Positions 21,661-33,011 of a stretch of DNA of 64,000 nucleotides are shown piece after piece. A program made the translations under genes and the position numbers. This stretch comes from Symsagittifera roscoffensis (Eukaryota; Xenacoelomorpha; Acoela; Convolutidae), in contig NC_087066.1 in assembly GCF_963678635.1 (NCBI RefSeq), positions 40,381,223-40,445,222 of the forward strand. The letters are read 5' to 3'. Position 1 is the first letter of the stretch; the number at the start of each line of letters is the position of its first letter. Under the pieces are notes generated by a model. The model was not told the origin of the DNA and did not search any database. It worked only from the letters and a program-made list of their open reading frames with translations.

Positions 21661-22458
21661 TTGAAAATCGCAGAGAAATCAGTGTCAAAAAATCAGAAGA
21701 AAGAAAAAACAGACTCAAGGATCGAGATGTCAGAAAATAGATCTTACGATTGGTGGTCGGATACACCACAGGACTGGCGAAACGATGAACGGGAAGAGAA
21801 CCTACTGGATCCAAAGTGGAATCGCTCAATGACAAATGCAAACGAACTTTCTGAAGAGGAGGAAATCACAAAAACATTACAGCGCACAAGAAAAATCAAT
21901 CCAGGAGGCCGGAAAAATAGATATAGCTCGGACAGTGAAACACGACATGCATCACGAGTTAAATGGTAACTCGAACCAGAACAACAAAGAGAAGCAGATC
22001 AGAGACTACTTTCGTTCTGGCAACTAATCGGAGGAGAAGGCAACATACCGGGGAACACTAATAGAGAGTTGGTGGCAAACACAGAAAAGAAAAATGACAG
22101 CCCAGGAAATGGTCAAAGTTCAACGATCACTAAAACAACCGAATCGGCTGAAAGAAAGCTGAGTGAGGTGCAGGTAATCGAGATGGACCTGACGACTATA
22201 GAAGAGGCTGAGAGTGAAGAAGAAGTGTGTGCAATTGAACCACCGAAGACGTCGTGTAAATCAAAACTGCCGAAGCAGCAACGAGAGGAGACCCTTGACA
22301 ATTTATCAAAACTGTTTGATAAAAGTCTGCTAGCTGAATTAACAACCGAAGACACTTGGATGGACCGCCTTAGACTAGTGATAGAAAGGGGAGACAAACA
22401 AGGCTTCGAACTAATGGGACCATATACGAACCCATTGTGGTCACAGATGGCAGTGTAG
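21661..22458 (+). pseudogene. Gypsy linker region upstream of integrase
   Basis: Two charged open pieces, 21661-21969 (MSENRSYDWWSD) and 22069-22458, in which Glu-rich stretches precede the integrase zinc domain. No known domain. Such spacers between RNase H and integrase are common, but this one is separated from RNase H by a stop and about 140 non-coding bases, so a second transcription or translation start is conceivable. Confidence 0.5.
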
Positions 22459-22470
22459 GACGACTGCATT

Positions 22471-23914
22471 TTGGTGAACAATCGTTTAGCGGTTCCAGTT
22501 CAGCTAAGACAAGCCGTTTTAAAGAGGATCCACCGAGGACATCCAGGCCAAGAGGCTATGCTGGGAGTGTCACAATACCTGTGGTGGCCGCACATGAACA
22601 AGGACATTGTGAATCTAGCGGAAGAGTGTCGTAGTTGCACCAGATATGGTAAGAATAAAAAATATCTTGTTTCAAAAAAACGCGTCAAAGCCACTGTCAC
22701 TGCTCACGCAGCCGGGACAGGAAGTACAATTAGATTACGCGGGGCCTATAGAAAATCAAAAAGGAAAAAAAATCTAACTTCTAGTAGCTATAGATAGATT
22801 CTCAAATTTTCCATCGGTGAAAGTTACAAAATCTACAAGAGGGAGGTGCACAGTAAAATTCTTGAGATCGTATATCGACACACATGGGATTCCGGAATCG
22901 ATTCGCTCCGATCAATTTTCAGGCTTTAAGGGGAAAACTCTACAAATTTTTTTTTCGGAACTTAACATCGAGCAGAAATTCTGTCCGGCGGAGGATCACC
23001 GAGGCTGTGGATTGGTAGAACGTACAATACAAACTATAAAGAGAAGATTGGGGGTAATGTTGTTCGATGAAAACAATAAATCGATCAAATTGTGTCTCAG
23101 TATCATAATGCGAGATCTGCGGTGGAACAAGCAGAAAACTATACAAGTATCCCCATTTCAAGCACATTTTGGCAGACTACCAAAAACAGAATTTAAAATT
23201 GCAAGGGATAGGTTTCTAAACAATTCTGATTATTTAGACAAACAACAATCGGAATGCTCAGCATTGATGGCATCACAGTTGAAACGCAGAATCGACCAAT
23301 CAAGAGAGAACCTCAAAATAGTACGAAAAGGACAACTCAGCAGGGATACAAGTCGACTGCGTAAGCAGCCAGTAAACTCGGACAGGGACAGAGAGAGGGC
23401 TAAAGCTCTAAAAGAACTGCTGAAGGCGAATGCTCGCTGGAATCACGAAAGAAGAGATGCTGCTAAAAATGATTTCAGACGATTGGTGGACGAGACCGGA
23501 TTATTAAATCCTGATCTACGAAAGGAGATGATATACTCGTGTGAGAAGGGTTTCATCGAGGACAAAGAATCAGAACAAAATAAATCTCCGCCGAAGACAA
23601 TTCTAAGGAAGGACCCGTTACGGAAAAGTGGACAGGCACTAACAAAGCAAATGAAGGATAAAATCGCATCCGAAACAGACTCAACTAGCAAGACGACAAC
23701 AGGCTCTATTTACAGGAAGTCGGACATTGCACAATCTAGAACTGTTCCAACACACGAAAATCAGCGGAGTGTGAGTAGCAGCCCATCGGCAGGGCCTACG
23801 AAAAAATTTCAAAGGATCAGCTCCCCTGAAGCACTCGAGGATATCGGGTCAGACGATGAATTACAACGAGATATGGAGATAGCTGATGCGGCGAACCCCA
23901 TAGACCTATTCTAA
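22471..23914 (+). pseudogene. Gypsy integrase remains
   Basis: Zinc-binding HHCC domain at 22471-22680 (RIHRGHPGQEAML and CRSCTRYG). After a stop near 22790 the catalytic core appears in 22817-23914: SIRSDQFSGFKG with the second Asp, then DHRGCGLVERTIQT with the Glu. The core is followed by a long hydrophilic tail, Ser/Lys/Glu-rich, with no chromodomain visible. Confidence 0.8.
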
Positions 23915-23929
23915 CAGAGCCAAACAGTA

Positions 23930-24728
23930 GTGACTTCAAAAGACACGGACGCAGGAGGGGGTCTCAACTTAGCTATTAAGAGAGCAAAACCGAATTTGGC
24001 GGGTCCAAGCTCACCGGCAGATGAGAGCGACAAAAAGAAGACGGAAAAGAAAGCCAAGGAAAAGAAGACCCAAAGCAACCAACACAATTTGACAGGTCAA
24101 ACTGCGACGGCAGTCGATCCGGGGCAGGATCAATCAACATCAAAGTCGGGGAAGTTGGGTCACAACACTCAGACGTGTTCTACTCCTAAAACAAAACAGC
24201 GGACAAAATGAAAGGTCTTGATTCCCAAACATCTCCAGAGGACATACTAGATACATTCCAGAACTGAAATTTGGCGCCATCTGATTGGGAAAAATTTGCA
24301 GACCAGTTACTAAAACGTGGGGTCAAAGAGTCGCGGACGATATTAAAGGAAATTCACAACCAATTTCGGAAAAAGACACAGCATTTGAACCACCACAAGG
24401 ATTCTTCGACGAGTCAAGTGCGGAGGAGTCGAGTGTCAGGCGAAGCTTCAGGCAAACAAAAAACAAAGAACCGAAACGCTTTGGTGACCCGATCAAGCAC
24501 TCAATTAAAGAAATTACAGAGAATCTGACTGGGGGAGCACTTCTCAAAACGGCACTTAAGGATTATCTTAGAAGACTGAGAGACTTCAAGGAACGAAGTG
24601 ATAGACCTGTAGAATCGAAATTAAAAAGGCTCAAACGACACTTATTCATGCGAAAATTTGGGTATGCTACGCTGGATGAAGGAGTGGACTGGAATCCGAG
24701 CTGGGAAGTAGAGCTGGAGGAAAACTGA
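23930..24728 (+). pseudogene. Gypsy 3' region, unrecognised tail ORFs
   Basis: Lys-rich open pieces 23930-24211 and 24285-24728 follow the integrase. The second reads LKRHLFMRKFGYATLDEGVD near its end. They probably continue the pol tail after frame changes. No envelope-like features (signal peptide, membrane helix) are seen. Confidence 0.4.
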
Positions 24729-24840
24729 AATAGAAAATCATGAACTAAATCTGCAGTAACCCAAAAACTTCTTTGCGAACTGACTAAGTATATTAAACTC
24801 TTTTTAAGATAAATATACTACATATGTTAAATAATTTATT

Positions 24841-24863
24841 TTTACCGGGGGGGGGGCGGGGTG
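24841..24863 (+). other. polypurine tract before 3' LTR
   Basis: A G-rich run (GGGGGGGGGGCGGGGTG) abuts the 3' LTR start at 24864, the expected plus-strand priming site. Confidence 0.6.
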
Positions 24864-25119
24864 TGTCATACTGCTACTGCAATAGCAGTAATTGATTATG
24901 TATGTACTACCAACCTGCGGTGCTTAGTTATTAATTTCATGGTATACTCAAGGTCACAGTGTGTTGTGACATTGAGACTTAGTGAGAGGTCAGATTTTGT
25001 CAGTGTTAACCTATCTCTCAGTAACCAAACAAAAAGAAAAGAGAAAACAAAGTTCAATATAACAGAATACATTAATGAATTACATTTTGTTTTCAAATGA
25101 TACCGCATCGCATATCACA
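24864..25119 (+). repeat. 3' LTR (256 bp)
   Basis: It runs from TGTCATACTG to CATATCACA with TG...CA ends, and the first 130 bases match the truncated 5' LTR. The target duplication GAATT follows at 25120. Confidence 0.85.
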
Positions 25120-25144
25120 GAATTCAACATTTTCGCCTGGCCTA

Positions 25145-26731
25145 TCCCAAAATATTTGACAAAACTCATTCGACCCAGATGCGAAATGGGCGAGGAAAGC
25201 ATGGGCTGATTCGAAACACATTGCAGACATAACAAAGAGAGGACCGAAACGCCGCACTTGATCTGGTAAATGCTGTAAGCAATGAATGTTGATAGTTTTA
25301 CATTTCTTATCACCGAAAATATCAACTGCATCCTCTGAAAATTTTTCAAGTAATTTTTTTGCCACTGTTATGTTTTTTTTCAACTTGAGTTTCAAGAAGA
25401 GTCCTCACACCCAAAGAAAGACGCAACAAGCTCTTACAATGAAAAGATTCCGGTTACAAGAAATCACGAAAAACAACTGGCGCAAGGAAGAACAAGTAAT
25501 TGAAGTGCTCATTCGCTTTGAACTGCGACACTTCGGAGAGAACTCTTGGCTGTCGACCGTGCTGAGATAATTCAACAGAAACTGCGACATGGTACATAAT
25601 ATCGTCAATTTCAACCCTCTCTTTTTTGTTCGGCAACTTCATGTGTCTTGCCAATAGACTAGCATAGACGCCAAGTAAAACGCAATGCATATAATCAACT
25701 GGTGCTGACAACGGCAATCCAGGAACAACACAACTAAAAGCGCTTCTACCTTTAACACCTACCATATTTACTTTTTGGTTGCCTTGTTGCGGGAATTTTT
25801 CGGCTTTTTCTACCAGATTTTTATGGAAAGTTGGCTCTCTTATTTGCCGCTTTACCCGATAAACTTCGTCATTAACCCTGATGTTGAGGGGATAGTATGG
25901 GTGCGTTGAGCCATAAGTGACTCCAGGATGGGTGCAATACTGGCAACCGTAGTACCCGTTTTGCTGGTACATATTCAATAAATTTGGCTTTTCTATGAGG
26001 TCAGCGACAATAAGCACAATATGGAACTTGAGGCAAAATAAACGACCATTCGGCATTCGAACTGCAACCTTACGTTGTAGTTCTCGAGTCAATTGTTTCA
26101 CAATTTCTTCCCAATTAGGCTTTCCATTGCCAACAAACAAAGCGGCCAAAGCAATATTCTTTTTGGACATCCGTAGAATCGGAGGTAGCTGGGCAACAGA
26201 AAGCCAAACAGGGTACATTTGGTGATTGACGCTTGAGCTCACAAAAGTAACTCCGTCAGTTGATAAAATCAAGTCAATGCAGAATTCGTCTAGTTGTTCG
26301 GCAAACTGCAAAAGTTCAACAGTCTGACTTTCTGCTGCAGGAATAAGTTTTGCTGTTAGATCTTTGAGGTTCAGTTTAATGCTCTGCAGACTTTTAAATG
26401 CAGATGGCAGCAGATTAGGATTGGGCATAATTATTTCTAAAAGCTTCAGTAAATCAACTTGACAAGCATCCGAAATTTTATGATGATTGGTGAAAGCTCG
26501 GATTAGAACTTGTGCCTTGTTGGATCCAGCTCTACAACTGGGGTATAAGGGAGTAAATGTGCCTCTAGGTAATTCAAAATAATTTTCCTCCAGAATTGGC
26601 CGGCGCTCATTGAATTCATAACTCAATAAATTTGTTTTTTTTTCAGCAGAATTTGGTGTGAAAGCGCCCACGAATGGTGAACTCGGAAACCTACAACATT
26701 CAGGCGGCCCAGGCATAGACGCGTTTGGCAA
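25145..26731 (-). pseudogene. CMC-like transposase, unit 2 copy
   Basis: The longest piece (25454-26731, 425 residues) has the N-terminal region (FNERRPILEENYFELP), the first Asp in VADLIEKPN, the CQYCTHPG knuckle and DYMHCVLLGV. It ends at a TAA where unit 1 has a Lys codon (FRDFL-stop-PESF). The continuation 25145-25395 is in another frame (INIHCLQHLPDQVRRF) and is cut off at 25145 by the deletion joining it to the left block. A 9-T run near 26640, against 10 in unit 3, puts the N-terminus in a different frame from unit 3. Confidence 0.65.
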
Positions 26732-26754
26732 TGGCGAGCTCTCAAATCTTTCAA

Positions 26755-27033
26755 TTAATCTGTATCAGCGTCTTCAGGTTCCTGCGCAATTAACACCTGA
26801 GAGTCAGTTGTCGGTGAAACAAAAATGTTTTCACACTGCACCTGATCTGCAGATGAAGTAAACAGGTCAGTCTCATCAAAATCGCCAAATAATTTATCGC
26901 TACGCTCGTTAATTCCTTTCATTATATCTTTATAAGCCAGATTTTTTTTCGTGCCGACATAAGCGTGTTTTTTTCCTAGCTGTAAGATCTTCTTGCAATA
27001 ATTCAGCCACTGAAGAAGTTCACTTACTAGCAC
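26755..27033 (-). pseudogene. SET-transposase linker remnant, unit 2
   Basis: It contains the AYKDIMKGINERSDKLFG helix region and a C-terminal SQVLIAQEPEDADTD stretch ending in a stop. Upstream it meets a deletion (27034-27050) that removes the rest of the linker, the SET domain and the second BEN-like exon present in unit 3. Confidence 0.5.
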
Positions 27034-27050
27034 TTACTGAGGAAACATAT

Positions 27051-28567
27051 CGGATCTGAAGAAAACTTTAGCATAAGCTTTATTTGACTGCAGTTGTCTT
27101 TCAAAAAACTTAACCGTACGATGGAAAAAAGAAACTCAATTTGTTGTACAAATACTTTTTTCCTTAATGCAAAAAGTTTCAACTGTTTTTCTCGCCAGAA
27201 AAAAATTCAAATGTTTGAACAGGACTGTCGAAGACATTTCAAAAAACCAACTATGATCCAGTGATTTCTTTTAGCCAAAAAATGCCTGATAAGTCTTATA
27301 TTTTGATTATTATTATTCGCAGGCTTGAAAAAACTCACTGATAAAAATTAAACTAGTTGAAACCAGATGTCAGTTCCTTTTTCATGTGAGTCAAACGATG
27401 TTTTGCCTATGGCACAAAAAATGAAAACAGAAAACAATTAATTTTGATAACTATCAGGCAAATGCCCGCATAAAAGTTATTCAAGAACTCTGTTACAAAG
27501 AAAGCAAGTCAAATATGAAAGTAATAGACAAACATTGATTTCCATAATGCAAAAACCATAATCAATTCAAACAGACAAAAGCTAATTCATGGCGTGTAGT
27601 TAACAGTATGAGTTGAATGACAAAACAGTTGAACTGACTGGTATTCTTCAATTAAATCGAATCTACATTATCATTATATAAATCAAACCAAAAAGTTTTT
27701 AGGACCAGATTTAGAAAACAACTCAGAGCAGGATCTATAAGAACGAACAATTTTGAACCGTAAGTTAGCAGCACAAAACAAAATAATTCTACCAACATTT
27801 TCCAAAAATTCAGTGGCATAAATAAAACCGTGTCTGTACAAAACAATCCCATAAAAAAGAGTCCGGAAATATATGAACATGAACAAAAAAACAGTCCAAT
27901 ACAAAAAAGTCCGAAAAACATTCCCAATTAAAAATTGTTTTAACTAGCCGGCAGGCTGAGAATTGTCCTTTGTTCAACAAGCATATTGAACAAAATAGTG
28001 AACGCCGCAGTCGCGCCAACGTATTGCGAGCTTGCCAACAGAGGGTAGGACTTAATACGAAAGTTAGAGCCGGTTATCAACGCAAAGCGGCGACGCGCGA
28101 GCAGCGCACCCACCGGCGACCTTAAACCGGACTGTTTTGTATTGTAATGACTTTTTCCTCCACTGCATGATTTTTGGGACTATTTTGTGTTGGACTGTTT
28201 TGTATGGGACTGTTTTGTATATGTACACCATTAAAACACATGAGATTGAAAACGACCCAGCTTAAATAATGATTTATGCTTGAGCGAACAATCTAAAATC
28301 AGTTTTGTCAGAAAATAAATCAGTTCACGGTGGGTATTTCATGATAAGTCTATATTACGATTTTAAAACTCTTCGCAGGCTTGAAAAATTTACTGATAAA
28401 AATTTAACTATTTGAAACCAGAAGTCAGTTCCTTTTTCATATGAGTCAAGCTGTTGTGCCTGCGGCACTAAAAATGAAAAAAGAGAAAAATTTATTGTGA
28501 CAATTATCAGGTAAATGCCAGCATAAAAATTATTCAAGAACTCAGTGACAAACAAAGCAAGTCAAAC
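27051..28567. other. non-coding region, unit 2 (paralogue of 10893-12398)
   Basis: Same content as unit 1: two direct segments about 1 kb apart (near 27290-27540 and 28340-28570) around the nested MITE. No gene seen. Confidence 0.5.
27835..28227. mobile_element. nested MITE, unit 2 copy
   Basis: TGTACAAAACAATCCCATA at the left and TGTATATGTACA-type ends at the right, with the same GC-rich core as in unit 1. Closest to the unit 3 copy; both share the C to T change in the first ACAGTCC word. Confidence 0.7.
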
Positions 28568-28849
28568 ATGAAAATAACAGATGAACATGAAAAATCTTTG
28601 AAACTCCACAATTTATTGCATTTTTCAAAATCAAAAAAGAACAATAAGGAAGAACATGCCGATAAGCTGTGTTTTGCACAATTTCAGAAATCTGATACAA
28701 AGCGCGAGAAAATCTTCATATCTTTTATGCGAATAAACTTGGCTGCAAATAAAGGACCTAAAAGTTTCAAGAGCAAAACACAAGAGCAGTTATTTTTCGA
28801 GTTTATAAACTTAGATAGACGAGCTGACTTTTTCAAAAAGTTAACTTGA
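28568..28849 (+). CDS. small basic ORF, unit 2 (longest copy)
   Basis: 93 residues from MKITDEHEKSLKLHN to FEFINLDRRADFFKK, Lys-rich, no known domain. It differs from the unit 1 copy by a few substitutions and keeps the full frame. In unit 3 the early part has a stop. Weak candidate only. Confidence 0.3.
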   Translation: MKITDEHEKSLKLHNLLHFSKSKKNNKEEHADKLCFAQFQKSDTKREKIFISFMRINLAANKGPKSFKSKTQEQLFFEFINLDRRADFFKKLT

Positions 28850-28857
28850 TCAGGCTG

Positions 28858-30561
28858 GATATATTCATCATTCAGCCTATTTACTACTTCTTGCGCTCGA
28901 GCCAGATTATCAGCCGCCTCCTGCCGCTACTTTACAACAAGTTCAGGGCCACGCCTGTTAAAACTCTCTTTGGCCTCCTCATACGCCTTCATCGGGTGAT
29001 TTGGGTATTTGGTTTTAATGGCTTCTAAAACCTTGAAAAAATGGGCATATTGTTTTCAAAAATTGATTCTTTGCAAGGATCACTGGCAAAAATTCTGAGA
29101 ACTAACTTTCTCATATTTGTTTTCCGACATGTGGAAATGCGGGCCTGCAGTGTGAGCTAGATGTTTTTCGTGGAGAAACCATATGAGCAATGATCTCGTC
29201 ATCAGACCAGATCTGATGACCAACTTTGCGCCAGTACTTCGCAACACTATTTCCGGAGAAACTCAGTAAATTAACACTTTTCCACTCTACCCTCTCAGAG
29301 GGTTCGTCAGTGGGTATAGCTTTCCCAGTTAAGGTCTCAACTTTTCCTATCTGTTGCAGAGAAAACATTCTCAATTACGAATTTCTCAAAAACAACATTT
29401 AGCAAAATAACAATTTACCAGAGATCTTAAAGATTTTTCCAGGCGGAGTGTTTGATCATATTACTTATACCCTCACTCAGCATAAGCGTAGATTTATCTA
29501 TTCTATTCGTTATACCATCGAGACGATTCAAACTCGAGTTTATAAACTTTTTAAACTCCTACAGAGAATCAGAACAATGAAACGTGACTTTGAACTTTTT
29601 TTAAAAAAAAATCAGCCAAAAGCATCATAGCGGAGAAAGTTCAATTGTAAGTTCAGTTGGCTGAAAAGAAACAACACGAAGTGGAGTAGAAACGGGTTGG
29701 CTGCTGCCACCTGTATTTACTTCTGCTCCATGATTTATATCATTCGCATGGACCAGATTTCGGCGTCTCTTTGAAGCATGATTAGCTTCTTCAACGTTGA
29801 GACCAAAATCATCATCGTTCTCAACGTCAAAGAAATCGTCAAAATTCACCGGTGCGTTGAAATTTGAACCCTACAGTATAGAAAAGAGAAAATGAAGCGC
29901 GATGAATTGACTAAGATATAAAGCTTCAATGAAATTACCATTTGCGCAGACAGAGAGCTAGGAAATCCAACACTCTGTGATTGAATGTCATCCATTGTCG
30001 GCAGAAAAGGCAAAACTTGACAAGTTGAAACACGATCAAGTTGAGAGCCACCCACAGATCGTGACACTCTTGGAGACGGCTGCAGCTGCGTGTGTACCTT
30101 TGGACTTGCATTGGGATTGATTGGCTGCGACATCACATCCTGCGGGGCGTCCGGCGCATCATATTGAACATTAGGGTCTTCATCTGGCCCCAAACAATTA
30201 CAAGCCATCGACAGTTTTAAGAGACTTGCATCAATGTACTGTTTTGGGCCTATGGCTTCGATCCTCGCAGCGATACGTTGTTTTCCAAATTTTATCCAAA
30301 TGGTTTCCGCGGCCTATTGAAAAAAATACCAGCTTGAACAGATCAGTGACAAAAAAAACACACAATGAAAAAAACCTTATACAACTGTCTACGATCAACG
30401 TTTTCCTGTATCTGATCAGCAAGGATGTGTAGCGGACCAGGGCGTTTCTCGGACCAATAATAGACGAGAATCCAAGTGTTCTGGAGGTGTTGCTTAACGG
30501 ATTGTTCCAACTCTCTGATATGCTCGTTCATGACTCGATTACCTTGCCGAGTGGAAGACAT
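28858..30561 (-). pseudogene. multi-exon BEN-like gene, unit 2
   Basis: Exons 1-3 at 30376-30561, 29939-30313 and 29631-29870 have the same lengths as in units 1 and 3. Exon 2 is open here (MDDIQSQSVGFPS), with ETIWIKFGKQRIAARIEAI intact. The exon 3 donor is destroyed (GT changed to CT at 29630-29629). Exon 5 (29111-29350) reads KYWRKVGHQIWSDDEIIA and RPAFPHVGKQI, followed by the frame change common to all copies. Near the C-terminus a TAG (VVK-stop), shared with unit 3, truncates the last helix. Confidence 0.5.
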
Positions 30562-30707
30562 CTAACAAAATAAATAAAGGTAAAAAACTACTTGAATGTC
30601 AGAAATTGAACATCCAGCGAAGCTAACGACCTTCGAAATGTTCTCAAAACGCAATAAGAATAAAACGAGTCTGTTATTTAAAAATGAAAAACGACACTTC
30701 TGTTCAC
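30562..30707. other. upstream flank of BEN gene and unit 2 / unit 3 junction
   Basis: It matches 14435-14572 and 37861-37995. The match ends after TTCTGTTCAC, where the sequence jumps into the transposase 3' region of unit 3 (ATAGAGATTACGAGCAG). Right-end repeats are absent here, so the join is a deletion or unequal-exchange breakpoint. Confidence 0.6.
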
Positions 30708-32482
30708 GATAGAGATTACGAGCAGTTAAAACCTGAACTGTTTCAAGTAAATCAGTGAGAGTTTCTTTCAGTTGAGCGGAGTTATTTCGATAAGTCCAAC
30801 TTTCTGCCAAGTCTGTTGCATTGTCTTCTTCTAAAGAAGCTTGAAGGAGTTGATGATACTCCAGGTAACGTCTGCAAAATATTTGACAAAACTCATTCGA
30901 CCCAGATGCGAAATGGGCGAGGAAAGCATGGGCTGATTCGAAACACATTGCAGACATAACAAAGAGAGGACCGAAACGCCGCACTTGATCTGGTAAATGC
31001 TGTAAGCAATGAATGTTGATAGTTTTACATTTCTTATCACCGAAAATATCAACTGCATCCTCTGAAAATTTTTCAAGTAATTTTTTTGCCACTGTTATGT
31101 TTTTTTTCAACTTGAGTTTCAAGAAGAGTCCTCACACCCAAAGAAAGACGCAACAAGCTCTTACAATGAAAAGATTCCGGTTACAAGAAATCACGAAAAA
31201 CAACTGGCGCAAGGAAGAACAAGTAATTGAAGTACTCATTCGCTTTGAACTGCGACACTTCGGAGAGAACTCTTGGCTGTCGACCGTGCTGAGATAATTC
31301 AACAGAAACTGCGACATGGTACATAATATCGTCAATTTCAACCCTCTCTTTTTTGTTCGGCAACTTCATGTGTCTTGCCAATAGACTAGCATAGACGCCA
31401 AGTAAAACGCAATGCATATAATCAACTGGTGCTGACAACGGCAATCCAGGAACAACACAACTAAAAGCGCTTCTACCTTTAACACCTACCATATTTACTT
31501 TTTGGTTGCCTTGTTGCGGGAATTTTTCGGCTTTTTCTACCAGATTTTCATGGAAAGTTGGCTCTCTTATTTGCCGCTTTACCCGATAAACTTCGTCATT
31601 AACCCTGATGTTGAGGGGATAGTATGGGTGCGTTGAGCCATAAGTGACTCCAGGATGGGTGCAATACTGGCAACCGTAGTACCCGTTTTGCTGGTACATA
31701 TTCAATAAATTTGGCTTTTCTATGAGGTCAGCGACAATAAGCACAATATGGAACTTGAGGCAAAATAAACGACCATTCGGCATTCGAACTGCAACCTTAC
31801 GTTGTAGTTCTCGAGTCAATTGTTTCACAATTTCTTCCCAATTAGGCTTTCCATTGCCAACAAACAAAGCGGCCAAAGCAATATTCTTTTTGGACATCCG
31901 TAGAATCGGAGGTAGCTGGGCAACAGAAAGCCAAACAGGGTACATTTGGTGATTGACGCTTGAGCTCACAAAAGTAACTCCGTCAGTTGATAAAATCAAG
32001 TCAATGCAGAATTCGTCTAGTTGTTCGGCAAACTGCAAAAGTTCAACAGTCTGACTTTCTGCTGCAGGAATAAGTTTTGCTGTTAGATCTTTGAGGTTCA
32101 GTTTAATGCTCTGCAGACTTTTAAATGCAGATGGCAGCAGATTAGGATTGGGCATAATTATTTCTAAAAGCTTCAGTAAATCAACTTGACAAGCATCCGA
32201 AATTTTATGATGATTGGTGAAAGCTCGGATTAGAACTTGTGCCTTGTTGGATCCAGCTCTACAACTGGGGTATAAGGGAGTAAATATGCCTCTAGGTAAT
32301 TCAAAATAATTTTCCTCCAGAATTGGCCGGCGCTCATTGAATTCATAACTCAATAAATTAGTTTTTTTTTTCAGCAGAATTTGGTGTGAAAGCGCCCACG
32401 AATGGTGAACTCGGAAACCTACAACATTCAGGCGGCCCAGGCATAGACGCGTTTGGCAATGGCGAGCTCTCAAATCTTTCAA
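30708..32482 (-). pseudogene. CMC-like transposase, unit 3 copy
   Basis: The main piece 31181-32482 (433 residues as read from 32482) has the first Asp at residue 252 (VADLIEKPN), Cys271 and Cys274 in CQYCTHPG, and Asp354/His357 in DYMHCVLLGV. It ends at TAA after FRDFL. The downstream piece (30708-31122) in another frame gives NIHCLQHLPDQVRRFGPL and ESAHAFLAHFAS, normally part of the same protein. The upstream limit is only a TAA at 32483 in the same frame as the linker, so SET, linker and transposase could have formed one protein. The CMC assignment rests on motif order and is not proven. Confidence 0.65.
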
Positions 32483-33011
32483 TTAATCTGTATCAGCGTC
32501 TTCAGGTTCCTGCGCAATTAACACCTGAGAGTCAGTTGTCGGTGAAACAAAAATGTTTTCACACTGCACCTGATCTGCAGATGAAGTAAACAGATCAGTC
32601 TCATCAAAATCGCCAAATAATTTATCGCTACGCTCGTTAATTCCTTTCATTATATCTTTATAAGCCCGATTTTTTTTCGTGCCGACGCAAGCGTGTTTTT
32701 TTCCTAGCTGTAAGATCTTCTTGCAATAATTCAGCCACTGAAGAAGTTCACTTACTAGTGCTTTGCAGATCCATATCAGCCAAGATTTTGTGATCTCCAT
32801 CTTGAGACTTTGCTGGAGAACCATCTTCTTGTAGTGTTTCGACCACTGGCGAAAATTCGTTGCAAGTTTTGTGCAATGCCATATTATCCATGATTTCATG
32901 CCCTCTACCCTGGGATGGTTCTAATGACATAGGAACTTCAGGTTGACTGTCAGCTATAATTTCCGAGTTTTCAATACTTGGTACAGGTGTTTGAAGTACA
33001 GGTTGTTGCAA
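32483..33011 (-). pseudogene. SET-transposase linker, unit 3
   Basis: Two overlapping frames cover the linker: 32748-33011 (SIENSEIIADSQPEVPMSL) and 32483-32899 (AYKDIMKGINERSDKLFG). In unit 1 the two halves are continuous, so this copy has an indel near 32755. Acidic and Ser-rich, probably disordered, with no known domain. Confidence 0.5.

Larger units (their letters stand above)
18356..25119 (+). mobile_element. Ty3/Gypsy LTR retrotransposon, decayed
   Basis: It begins TGTCATACTGCTACTGC at 18356 and ends CATATCACA at 25119. Flanking 5-mers GAAAT (18351-18355) and GAATT (25120-25124) are a near-perfect target duplication. The uninterrupted paralogous site is visible near 6493. The gene order gag - protease - RT - RNase H - integrase identifies Ty3/Gypsy. 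The 5' LTR is truncated, and the primer site and gag start are deleted. All frames are broken. Confidence 0.88.
15761..30707 (-). mobile_element. large DNA transposon, unit 2 (interrupted and deleted)
   Basis: It has the left block (15761-18355, continuing 25120-25140), transposase (25145-26731), linker remnant (26755-27033) and BEN-like gene (28858-30561). It is split by an LTR retrotransposon. Compared with unit 1 it lacks about 780 bases between the left block and the transposase core. Compared with unit 3 it lacks the SET and second BEN-like region (join near 27034-27050). Its right-end repeats are missing where it meets unit 3 at 30707. Its transposase and BEN regions are nearly identical to those of unit 3, so units 2 and 3 are a recent tandem duplication. 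Confidence 0.7.
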
